Shown piece by piece: positions 31,112 through 43,330 of a stretch of 64,000 nucleotides of DNA. Every line of letters begins with the position of its first letter. Position 1 is the stretch's first letter. The notes beneath the pieces were generated by a model that searched no databases, was not told the origin of the DNA, and saw only the letters and a list, made by a program, of their open reading frames with translations. The position numbers were made by a program, and so were the translations under genes. Source of the stretch: Sipunculus nudus. Lineage: Eukaryota > Annelida > Sipuncula > Golfingiida > Sipunculidae. The stretch is from positions 51,917,019-51,981,018 of the forward strand of contig CM049306.1 in NCBI GenBank assembly GCA_026874595.1. The letters are read 5' to 3'.

Positions 31112-34100
31112 AATAATTTATCCTTGGATTTTAATGAGTGGTAAAATTGAACATTATACTTAATATTGAAATATTAATCTATATTAAAGCCACACGCTTA
31201 AATAAATATATTTTATAATATAATAACAATTTACGATTCGAGTGCACCTTGCATGTGATTGTTTGTAAGTAAAAGAAGTATATACTGAGAACTATTTTGA
31301 TCTCTTTTTTGCACGTACGCTTTTACATTAATATAAGACATGACTAAATCTTCAGCAGCATTTTCACGGATATGAATATTCATGAACACGCGCAAACATA
31401 AATTTGCAACTCATATGTTTACACATATCTGTGGGAAATATTTTATTGAAAACATTCCTCAGTGGACGCCAGCCAGTGTATATATAACGTGAACTCGGGG
31501 GTGAACATTCTAATAGCACGGACTGGTACACACATAATTACAAATGTATGCATGGTAGTGAAGGCCGGTCGGATTGAGTGATGACCAAAGCTCCGTACCA
31601 CTGGCCAAGTATGACGAAAACAGTTTATACAGACGTTATACGCTGTCCATGGCGTGTCCGCATGGTCATCCGCGACACCTATGCTCCGAACGTCGCTTTT
31701 TCCATCGGTGACATAAAAGGGATGTCCCTGACACATGATACATAGCTGTCAGACGTGCGATGCTGGGGGTACCAACGGCAGCCATTGTGGTGCTTCATGC
31801 CTGGGTGGGCAGCACTCATTTAGCTGTAGAGCTGTTTGTTTGTATGTCAGTGATATATTCCACAAAACCCTGCCATGTCAGGCCATTCAAATCACCTGCG
31901 AGACCCTTCACACTTGGGCTTTGGGAGTGGTTTGACACCCGACCCGCAAGTCGCAGAGCGGGCCGTTCTTAGTTCACGCTAATTCACCACTGCGACACTT
32001 TACAAATAATCATGTCACCCACTCATATTTTCTTTCGCAACCAATTCATGTGAATAAAAATGATGATAACAGTCTCAACCAAAGGTCAAAGTGGGACAGC
32101 AGAACTCATCAGAAACTGATTCCATTTTGATCAAAATTCCCGTTCACTATACCACAGACTACACATACGTGAATTTACTCTTATTATTAAATTAGCAAAA
32201 TGAAACCCAATAGATCAGGCTGTGTTTGAGGGGCACCCCGCGTAGAGGTTTCCCTTGCTTCTTGTTTACTACCAAAACTAATGGAAGTGACAGCTGACAT
32301 TTTGCTCCGGTTCCGTTAAATAATTTCCCCTGTCTAAATTTATTTTCGTTGTCTGGATAAATTCCAGGTCCTTCTTAATTCTATTAAATCGAAAATTTTC
32401 AATATAAAAAGATTCCAGAATCATCAAAATCTTTGGTCCCGATGAGAGTAGCAAATGTACATTATTTTGCATTTCGGACACCGACAGTTAACGTTTTTGT
32501 TCAAGTTTCACTGCCAGGGAGAATCTGAAAATGTTTGCGACGATTGAGCGATAATAGGTTAAATGAGCGCAGACTCATACAATTATGGTTTAAGTGAATG
32601 GAAGCATTTACTACTAACCAAACGTATGCAACATATTATTAATTTTATATTTTCGTTTAAAATATGAAATATCACAATTTCGTTAGAAATTTGGTAGATT
32701 AAGACACTGTATTTATAAAGAGGCGAGCAGTTCGTATGAACTTCGACAAATATAAAGTATGTATAATAACATGAGATTCATTCCATTGTAAGTGTTTAAT
32801 GTTAAATCGTTACATGATTTCGCAAAATCCAGCTTGTGAAAAAGTCTTTGACTCAAAACTAACAGAGTGAAAATGCGTGACACCACAGTGAATTATAAGA
32901 CAGTGTATGTGACTCATGGTTGACACACAAATGTCATATAAATATTATATGAAAGAAAGGTGTCAGGAACTACTATAACATATAGATGATCACTGTACAC
33001 AAAAAAAGAGAGAAAGGGAGAAGTGCATGGAAGAGGGGGGTACATTGAGGTTTATACACTATATTATATATGACCAAACTACGTACAGAGTGGCCAATAA
33101 TAAACTTTAGACAACGTTGGATTGAACATGATGGTCGTATCGCGTGCGAACACTCAAGATTTCGTCACCAGTGCATGTATACGACCGGGCAGTCGTGTAG
33201 CGTGGATGAAATATCACTATCGGAGGCTGTTCACTGACCCGAATGTGGAGTGGTACCAACTGTTATAGCTCCTAATGTACGCTCTATTCTCACATGTTCA
33301 GTGGTTAATGTGTTTGACTTATCAAAGCATCTGGTAGTAATACATGTAGGATACAGCTCGTTGTACTATTTATTAATGTATGGCCATTAAGGCAAGCCGT
33401 GCCATCAATCGACATTAATGGACTATATATTCATTCTTGCTTCATGAAACTGTTGTCTTCTTCTTTACTCATATTTTTCTATGGGTACTTCTTCTTTATT
33501 TCTTCTTCTTTTCGATGGGGACTTCTGCTATGTTAAAAATTCTGCATGAAAATGTCAACCCCGAATTAAACTGGTATATGCCTTCTTCGATAGGCCTGTA
33601 TACTAGTTATACAGCTGTGGGTTGGTATATGGAAAACCGTTAAGGCGCATTATAAAGTTAATTTAAAATGTAAACGTATGCGTGCGGGGCCATGCCCACG
33701 AAAAGCACGGCGTATTTATAAATGATTTGTGAATCGCATGCGAATGCTCAATAATTTCACCCCTTTCCCTATTGTCTTTAAGTTCCTAGACACCTGTTCG
33801 GCGCGAAAAGACTAATAAATATACAGAATTACTGCATGGCTGGAACAGAATCTGGAACAGTCTGCTGTGTCATACGCTCCTGAGACGTTCGGAGACTAAA
33901 TGTAGCAATTATCGAGCTTATTACAAAGTCGGTTCGGAGTCTCCCAACGGTTGAATAGCAGGCTAACATGGGCGAGAGCGCGCGAATTCGGTGCTCCGAT
34001 GACTCTGGCTACTTTGCTTGGATGCAATGGGATATTGTAATATAGGGTTGGGATTTTGAAACAATTGAACGGGAACATTGGGTAAAGCCTTAGGGGAAGA

Positions 34101-34987
34101 GGTTTGGGGTTTAGAGTTGACAACAGCGCGTGTATCCCGGCTTCTGTAATGTGGCATAAGGCCATGAGCACCAGAACAAAAGATGATAAATGCATTTGTC
34201 AGAGTACAAAGGGGTCCCCGGCCTTTGCAATTACTTGATGATAAATGGGAGATGTGCATCTGTATGGTGGGGCAGCTTTGCCCGTGTGCATACTATTTCA
34301 GTTCACGTCCTCATTGGGTCACGTCTTTGCCTAAGCCGCCGCTACCGTAAGTACACATCCAATTTACATTGATTTTAATTAAGGTCCGTTCTCTCATATC
34401 CTCGTACCAGCAACAGCGACAGAAGCGATGTTGTTGCTACAAGGCTGTCCTCTCCGGAATGTTTAAGGTGTATACGTCGGCAGGTCGTCCTCCTTACCTT
34501 GAAGTGAGTGAAATATGGCTGACATCCGCCATGTTTTATGGCCGATTCCCTGACTGAACGTCAAAGAAATGATATTATACGACCTCTCTACTTATTGCCA
34601 CCAGTATCGCCCTAATTTATGGAGTGTTTTCGCTGTTGGATGACATCCCTGTTAAAGCTGGTGCCGGAAGGGCTCTGATATACGTTGCTGATACAAACAG
34701 TTAATGCTTACACAAGTTTATATGTAAACGACACGCATGACCAAACTTTCTATACCCCGTCTCTATCTGAACACAAGTATACATCTCATTAAAATAAGGT
34801 GTTAAAATCTCATATATTTGCTAACACTTATCTGTTTTATTATGTATTTCTTTGCATAAAATGTTAATATCCTATTTTCCAGGTATTCGCTATTCACTAT
34901 TTCACGCTAAGTTCTCGATTTTATATTTTAAAGTGCACGTGTCATTATAATTTTGAAACATTTAGTTATTCAATTTGAAAAGAAAGC

Positions 34988-34988
<1 letters not shown>
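31112..34988. other. Gene-poor sequence
   Basis: No exon with both splice sites and convincing protein features was found on either strand. A purine-rich stretch lies at 33000-33045. Confidence 0.45.

Positions 34989-35053
<65 letters not shown>
34989..35053. repeat. (TA)n microsatellite
   Basis: 65 bp with a single G interruption. Confidence 0.95.
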
Positions 35054-35055
<2 letters not shown>

Positions 35056-38000
35056 CACGTCACCCACTAACAGTATATATATACTCTAAAAAATATCATC
35101 CCACGAATGTATACTAAATATTCGTGTCATGATGCTAATTTTTTTTTCACAGATTACTCTTTACTCATATATATTTTAAAGCACAAGTACTTTCGTATAT
35201 TTTTACTCATGCCTTTCTTGGGTAAAATATCACATATGTTGACCTTTCGGGCATTTATATATGACACGCCGGCAGCAGTAATAACATGATATATATATTA
35301 CAGTGTGTGTTATCCTATATATTGTGTAACAAAATATACTAGCACTATATTGACCGGTATTTGGAGCAGGACTCCCGGGATTTAATTAAAAGCGCACGTG
35401 AAGGGTCACAGGCTGAATGGCGGTGGAATTATTATAACATTTGCTCAGTGATATACTTGCATTACCATAAAAAAAAATCGTTGACTCTGTTCGTCTATAC
35501 TTCATTTAATATATACTTTCCAGAAGAAAATACATTATTTTATTTTTTATTAAAAAAAAACATGTATTTTACTCAATAAAACGTTAACAAGCCCACTGTC
35601 GTTTCCTTAGAAAATACTCTCTAGACAATTATTCCTTTTAACAATTTGCTGATTATTTGTTTACAATTTCTCATAGTTTTTGTTTATCTTCATCCATATA
35701 GAATGTCTTAATGTCAAACAAAGTCCGTATGAGCATCAAGAGAAATCGTTGGTAAAACCACTTAAAATATATATAATTTTTAAAGGAAGCCAGTTTTGTT
35801 ATATACGAAATAAGTCATCTATGGTAATGTAAATATATTATATGATATAACATACCAAGTACATCATGTGCAATGCATAAAAAAATTCAGTCAATTTTAC
35901 ACGACTCGTCTGCTTCATAATAATTTGCATCACGTATATATATATTTTACCCGTGACAGCCTATCCTTTATTCGAGTCTGTCTATACAAAGAACCGCATG
36001 GGGTGGGAAAGTTGTACATTTAAGATGAAATATGCTAATTATTCCCGGGAGAAAAACGTTCCCACAATCCCCGAGAGCCGCCCTGCATGCAGTGGACATG
36101 TCGTATTTTGGCACATGGACCCAGTGATCCGTGTGATTTTATTATTCACATTATGTTAAATAGACTGTCCCCTGGGCGGATTTTAGCTTTGATCAATATC
36201 AGGTACTTCTATTAATGACCCATGCAATGTACCCACCGGCTGACGTTTTCAAAGGTCAGTTTAGCGACACATCTGCTTCCAATACTGGCCCATGTGGTTA
36301 AATGAGGTCATATATGGCCTTAAATTACATCTGTAGGCGTAATGTCTAATTATATCATCATTAAACACCACATGGACTTGTCTTACACAAGGTCACATAA
36401 CTCACAAACACGCAAACAGTTAAACTGGTTATCTGAAATGAATTATATTCTACTGTAACGGTAGCCAGTGTATTGAGTTAAAAATATGACAACAGATGGC
36501 GCTTTTTGGCCATTAAAAGCATCCTCGCCTTTGGTGGATCAGCTTTTAATCTGATATTGTTTCCTCCCTAGCCGTTTGGTAAAAGTTCCTAATTCATAGA
36601 TAAAGAAAATATATAAAAATAAAAAAAAATAATATCTTGCACTTTCAGTAGCCCTCTCTGCATGTGAGGTCTTTCTATAAACGCTTCAATTTCATCTTTT
36701 TATCACGAATTTGCTGAAAATGGATAAAATAGTTCCGAATACATGATCCCCATAATGAAATTATTTACATAAAACAAAAAGACTACCGAAGGCCACCATC
36801 TAAGCCGTGGATAGTGACTCCTGTAAGGTATTGTAACAAGTTGTACATTCCTTGTTTAATAATAAAGTTCCTATAAACCATTGCACTGAGAACATCAGAA
36901 AATACTGAAGGTCAAATCGGCATAAATTTAAATGGAAATATCTGTAAGTGAAATATATTGCAAGGTGACATTTAAGCAAACCGTCGCCTGCCCTGTATTA
37001 TATACTGTGTTTCAAATCTACTCCTGACCGATGGGACAGAGATAAGAACAGAAAATACCTGATGGATGGCTTTTACCGTAAACATTCGCATACATCACAA
37101 CACCGTTAAGACTCTCATATATCAAGGTATGACACGAGCACCTGTTCAGGCTACGTCGTTACTTGAATTGACGACCCGAGTGGCCGGTTTTAACATGCAC
37201 CGCAGCGGCTGACCGCTACCGTTCGGGTTTATCCTAGTGGGTAGGATTCCATTACAACAAGAAACAGCCGCGACCTTATTTCGGACATGACAAGCGCTTG
37301 TTGTATATCCATCTTTAACACTTATACTGATACAGGTAATAAAACATTCAGGTGCAAGCTACTAGTGTCACTTACATACAGTTTACCGTCTAATTCTCAT
37401 CACTTAGTTCACTGACATGGGCTATATATCACAGTTAACGAGATGTTGTGCATTCGGTCGCAATGTGAACACGCGCGGGCTGAAGGAACATTTTAATATG
37501 GGCCAGATTTCGGCAGTTCTGATTGCTTCAGAGCTGATATTCGGAGTATATGTCCTACATTTAATTACTGACATTTGCGCTCTGCGGATCATCCGCTAGA
37601 CCTATAGATCATTTGTTAAATGGCCAGTAGAGCATATTTCCCTCAATACCAATGTTTCACATTAACCGCCATAGCCAGCCTTTAGTTTATGTATGATATA
37701 TTATAGGGTTAGCCGGGCCACACCTGGCGTCTAACGTGTTCATTGTTATGGCCAGTGTATTCTGCCAGGCGTTCACATAAATCATAGTTAAATTGGTGGA
37801 TTCAGTAGGAATATTTAGTATGAATTTAATAATATACAGTATCACTTACAATACCAAATTTACCAATACACTATCAATGTAACTCTCCTGTGATGTATAA
37901 AAATGCAGTCGTTATTGTTTGAAGATGATGATATTAGCGACATATTATAAAATAGCGCGAATAAGGAAAGAGCAAAGATAGAAACACTACAATAAAAGTT

Positions 38001-38880
38001 TAGAAATTACTGAATTGGGGAAAAGTCTATAGTTTTGGTGATATAAAGGCTTAAATTTACCACATGTGTATTTGATGGTATTTATGTAATATCATTGTTA
38101 CGAGGATAAAGAAAATAGTAATAATTTTTTAAAATAATAATCATCATAATTATATTATTATTGGTTTACTGTATATGGAAGGGGCAGATAACCGGTATCA
38201 GACGAATATATATTATGTCACACTTCATAGATGACCGTTTTTCATACAGGAATATTGAGAAGCTGTTTGTCTTTCCCATAAAATTTTATCTATATCACAG
38301 AAAGATGTGTTAATTATTACTTATTCCCCGAATAATGCACTATCGAACTTCCTGTATTGAAGGAAGCCCCCGGAAACATGATTTCTTAATGTTACCTTTT
38401 TGGGCCATTTTATAAAAACCACTAACCCCTGATATCTGTTTTATGGAAAGGATATCGTTCATATATCATGCAAACAACAATTTTCTTTCCGTAACATGCT
38501 TCCTGTCCTGATAGAAAAATTGCATACATTTCCCTAAGATTTCTTTGTAAGAAATAGATAGCTATAATCTGTATAATTAAATAATCTATTATTTAACAGA
38601 ATTATTACAATTTTACAAATATAAAAATAACAGTTATCATCTTTCCTTGAAATACCATAAAAATGAAATATTCTGACATCTTACGAAAAAGTAACCTAAA
38701 GCAACCAATATTCTGTATGTTACCTAGTTGGTTATAATCCAGATCAAAGTTAGTTTTTCTCTGAAAAAAAAATGCGCATGGTTAATAACATTGCCCAGGC
38801 AGGTAAAATGTTAATAATACATCAGATATCAGAGAGCCGTGCAGTCTGGTGTGTGATGGTGGAGACGAGGAGAGAAATAA
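35054..38880. other. AT-rich sequence without recognised genes
   Basis: No supported gene. A CTCF-like 13/15 match (acaacagatggcgct) lies at 36489-36503, and an octamer-like atgctaat near 36031. Neither is strong alone. Confidence 0.4.
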
Positions 38881-38899
38881 CTTGATGCTTTATTAATAA

Positions 38900-39080
38900 A
38901 GGGATGAAGCTGTAGAGGGCGTGCTTTCCGTGGCTTTCCGATTCACGGACCGTTCGTTCACTCCTGCATGGCCTCTGGAGTCTCATTTAGAGTCCCCCGG
39001 GAGTCTTTCCCTGAGCGCTGCCGTATTAGCACTCCCTAAAAAATAACAGCAGAAAGTCAGCTGACAGGAGTATCCCCCTG
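38900..39080. other. GC-richer island, possible regulatory element
   Basis: This stretch stands out from the AT-rich surroundings and contains an E-box palindrome (tcagctga). There is no ORF of note. Confidence 0.25.
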
Positions 39081-39899
39081 ACGTCCACAAATATGACAAA
39101 TTATATCCTGGCTGATGTCTAAATAATCCAGTCGGCCATAAGTGCAATGTTTTTCTCTAAATGTCCGTGTTATAGCGGCAATAGCGAGGACCGTCAAATA
39201 GTCATAAATTTAAACGGTTGATCTTGTTACTAAATTAGAATTTTGACGCAGTTGTAACGCTTCTGTGAGGTCTACTTCTTTGCTTATTTGTTACAGCTAA
39301 GGGGATTATTGACAGCAATAGGGTATTGTAAACTGTAATGATAAAGAGAAAGAATTCACCTCTAGTGGCTCATCTAATTATTAAAATATAGGCTATGAGA
39401 TAGAATGTGACAACTATATGACAGAGAAATACCGTAATTTAACATGAATATTTCAGTTTAATCAATTTTATAACGATGGAAATTATTCATTTATATTGAT
39501 ATATACAGTGTCATATATAATCAGAGAAAATTATATATTAGTAAACTGTTGCATAGAACTTAGAAACCGCATATACACAATTATATGCAGTTTTGTTTAA
39601 AAGGGTATATCCCTAATTAACCTTTTTCAGTTTATGTAAATGAATACATTTAATTACCCATACTAAATGCATTCTTAATAAAGCTTAAATCACTGCATCA
39701 TAATGGAAAAGTCATGAAATGCAATGAGAATGTGGAGACAAGGCCCCTGCGGCTGACCAGAGGTCTATGTGTTCTGGCTGAGTTGGCAACCTCTGATTCA
39801 ATATGCATATAACGTATCTCCGGGCACCAAATACGGGTGTGATGTCCGAGCGGGTCCGAGGGGACTGGGCCGCTTGACACATGCACTAATCCGAAGCCG

Positions 39900-40154
39900 G
39901 AAGCCAGGTCCAGTGGCGTCCAGTCTTGGGAATTAAAGCGGCGCCCGGACGGAACAGAACTACCGGTTCTTTGTGGAACACCAATTGAATGGTAATGTGT
40001 GACGGGCCTGAAGTAAGTGTGACGTCACGCGTTAAGGTCACGGGAGCTCCCCCCAGCTCCCAGCAATAGCCAGTGGCTGGCAGGAGTTAGCGCGGCTTTG
40101 GTTAAACCTGGTCGATATAGTTCTGCAGACCGCTTGAAGGGCAGCCATTGAAAG
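39900..40154 (+). promoter_or_regulatory. Candidate promoter with a noncoding first exon
   Basis: A GC-rich block contains CCAAT (39981-39985), a full CRE palindrome TGACGTCA (40020-40027) and a nuclear-receptor-like half-site ttaaggtca (40032-40040). It ends at an excellent 5' splice site, GAAAG|GTGAGT, with GT at 40155. No ATG lies between 40045 and the donor, as expected for a 5' UTR exon. If real, the downstream gene on the plus strand has a first intron of over 20 kb reaching beyond the window. No transcript evidence is available from sequence alone. Confidence 0.4.
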
Positions 40155-40467
40155 GTGAGTTAATTATGGCATTGATTTCAGGAAATGCTTTAATTAAAGT
40201 GCTGCATGGGGATATTTACTGCATGAGGCGCTGCGCCTGTTTTCCTTGAAGATTCATTTTAAAGATAATTTTTTTTTCTTGAACGTTTCGGTAGCATTAT
40301 GCATCATATACAGAGCATATACGTCCATAAGTGGTAAATGGATATCGGAGCTGTTGAAAGAAAATAACTGAATAAATCGATTTCATGCATCGAATACATC
40401 GATTAGAAAAAAATATCTTTAGAGATGTATTTATACATAAAGGTCACGTTAATGCCAGATAAAAAGT

Positions 40468-40511
<44 letters not shown>

Positions 40512-42132
40512 ACAAATAATATAAAGGAAACATATAAATATGGAACGTTCCCGTTCTTACTAAAATGGCGAAAAATAAAAGGAAGACCCTTTTTTTCATT
40601 ATTAAAAAAAATGTAATATTGTACTTAAAGTGTACATCTGTTGTATTAAAGGGGGGGGGGGTCTTTAAAAGTTACCTGATCGTTTTTTCTCACAGATTTT
40701 CATAACTATTTTATTTTTATGATATGCCCTTTATCAATTGAAGTTTGCTTTGGTTACAAATAAATTTGAAATATATATAATTATACATATAGAGACTATC
40801 TATTGTGTCTAGTGTCGGAGAAATGAACCGAATATTATGTAAGTAGTCATCGTTATAAAAACTCATCGTATCTGAATACAAGGAATCTAAAAATATTTAG
40901 AAAACTTAATTATCTTTGCGAAAAATGAAAAAATAAAACAGACATGTAAAAATTGCAGAAGAAAATGCATACATGACTTCCATGCAAGTGATGTTTTCCG
41001 AAACATCTTTTATGGACTCTAATACTTCAAGAGAAAGAGAACGGGAACATGTCTGACAGAGGAATCTATACAGTTTCCGCTTTTGCTGACAAGCAGTTCT
41101 TTTCTCTCAGAGAAACGTATCGCTCTGTAGGGGGGAAATAAATGACGCTGGGCAAAACCAGGAAACGTAACGGGTGAGAAACTGGCCAAACACACGAAAC
41201 ATGGTGAGCTGATAAAAACGTGTGAACGGGACAGGAGCCGGATATTGACAGATCAGAGAAAAACCTATGCTCGGCCATGATGACTCTGGTTAACTTGGTT
41301 TAGCTTTCGATTTTGTCGGAAGACTCATCAAGTTGCAATTCTGTAATGGATTTACTGCATAATGCATCGGGATGTAAAATGCCAATATAATGAACACTTC
41401 AGATCCTTACTATCCCCGTCCAGTGATAAATACATTAAAACCAATGTAAGTTAATTATAAAGACCTTTCTTCCGCAACGTGTAATCAGAAGATGTAATTC
41501 CCGCGACGTATCAGTGGGATCTCCATGAAGAGCCGAATTCCTTGAGGTCGTCTGTGACCAAGGCCATTAAATGAGGTACTGGAAAAGAAATTGGCTGAAA
41601 TATCTCAATTTCTTGGATCATTGCAAACGTTGGCCATGAAGTTCAAGGAATTGTATATTAACTTAATGGTATCTCATCAAACAGACCATACACTGCTGCT
41701 ATACCCAAAATATTATTGAGAATTGTTTTTGTATCAGATACACAAATCAAGGACTCTATAAACCTCTTTTCACTCAGCCTATCATTACAAATGACAAAGA
41801 CTTTATTCCCTTTAATACATATACTAGAGCATTACCCGTTCTTTGTGAAGACACATGTTTCCTGATAGATGGCGCTGCAACAGCCCCTTCTCGAAATAAC
41901 CGGAAATTTTCTTGATATATGGGGAAATATGGTAACCATTCCCCACTTAGGACACACTTGGCATCGCTCCCGATGGTTCAAGTCATTAAACGGCCATTTT
42001 CGAGGCGTGGTCAGAGAGGAGACGCGTGACAAAATTCGAGAGGTACACCACCGTCCTTTCACTATTTTCATGTCACATCCCCGCGCCCGTATCGAACCCT
42101 GACAGGTTTATTTTTCCCAGTTTTTCGACATC
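40155..42132. other. Sequence downstream of the candidate first exon
   Basis: Includes (AT)n at 40469-40508 and an 11-base G-run at 40651-40661. No coding exon recognised. Confidence 0.4.
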
Positions 42133-42151
42133 GGGGGGGGGGGGGGGGGGG
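42133..42151. repeat. 19-base poly-G tract
   Basis: Uninterrupted G-run; the length is prone to sequencing error. Confidence 0.9.
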
Positions 42152-42593
42152 CTGACATTTTGCGTTCACACTAAAACCCGAATGCTACAGGTCGCATGTC
42201 GAAATTATTGGTTTAATTTTGTTAATTCAAAGTCGAGACAGAAAGATAATGCCTACCCTTTTTTATTTAAATGCTTTGAATGAGCTTTATGGTCAATGTC
42301 ATGCCAACATGGAAAGAAACATTCAACCAATCTTTTTCCAGATTCAGGTGTTCAGTCACATAAATGGAACTCCCATGTCAGTTATTTCCCAAATATATAC
42401 TGACATTAAAGGATGAAATTCAGACCAAACCACTTGCACTCAAATAATTGAACCGAGCTTCATTGATCATTAAGTTAAGCTTAGGTGATCAGAGAAACTC
42501 TTATTCAGTCTGATCCTGTTATTGGCCACGTGCAAGTACACTATCCTCGCAGACTTGACAAACAGGAAGCACTCTCTACTTCCGTATTTAATT

Positions 42594-42597
<4 letters not shown>

Positions 42598-42630
<33 letters not shown>
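42598..42630. repeat. (AT)n microsatellite
   Basis: About 33 bp of alternating A and T. Confidence 0.93.
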
Positions 42631-42633
<3 letters not shown>

Positions 42634-43139
42634 GAATGAAGAGTGCCATATAGTGTGCGGGTATAGTGGAAAAAATGCTTGGAGGTATTTTATGTTTAAA
42701 GCAGCACTACTATTATGCACCGAGCACTTTATTATATATAAAAAATCTGCGAATAATTAAAAAATTATTCGGATACAACATTTTAAACTGATACCTATTT
42801 TTTGTCCCAGAGAAATAGCCTCTGAGGAGATTTGCATTGTAGAAAAAAAAAAGAAAATAGACTTTTCTAACAAAGGTTAATTTGAATGTCCCGCCAAAAA
42901 AATATCTCATGAACTGAGAAGAATGTCCCAAATGGATTTTCATTACGTTGACCAAATGCACCGGGCACAAAAGTGATGTAGGCAAAAAGACTTAGAAAAC
43001 AAAATAAATCAGACAAAATACTCGGAGTAGCACCTTAATTTGTTCGTCTGATGTTCGCTCACTATATATGACGTTCTTTAATGGATAAGATATTTAATCT
43101 CCTGTCTATTTTATGAGAAAATGTACGTGAAAGTTATGC

Positions 43140-43330
43140 TCCGAGCTATTTCCAGCCGAGGAAGAGGACACGTTATGGCCCTGCTTTCATTGTGTAATGT
43201 GCCTTTGACAGATTTATGGACAAGTCCCCGTTATGGCCTGTCAAAGCAAGTCTCGGCCTAATGCCAGTAATGGCCGGCCAGGCGGTGTTGGGGCCACGTG
43301 GCGATCCACCATTTATCCGTACCCCAAGGC
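43140..43330. promoter_or_regulatory. Candidate enhancer-like island
   Basis: GC-richer block with a Sox-like CATTGTG (43188-43194), TCF/LEF-like CCTTTGA (43202) and its inverse TCAAAGC (43241), a TTTATGG Hox/Cdx-like core, and cgttatggcc repeated at 43171 and 43229. Motif content only. Confidence 0.25.

Noticed and set aside
31443-31736. 97-codon minus-strand ORF
   Set aside because: No recognisable domain, no splice sites, and overlapping ORFs in other frames of similar length.
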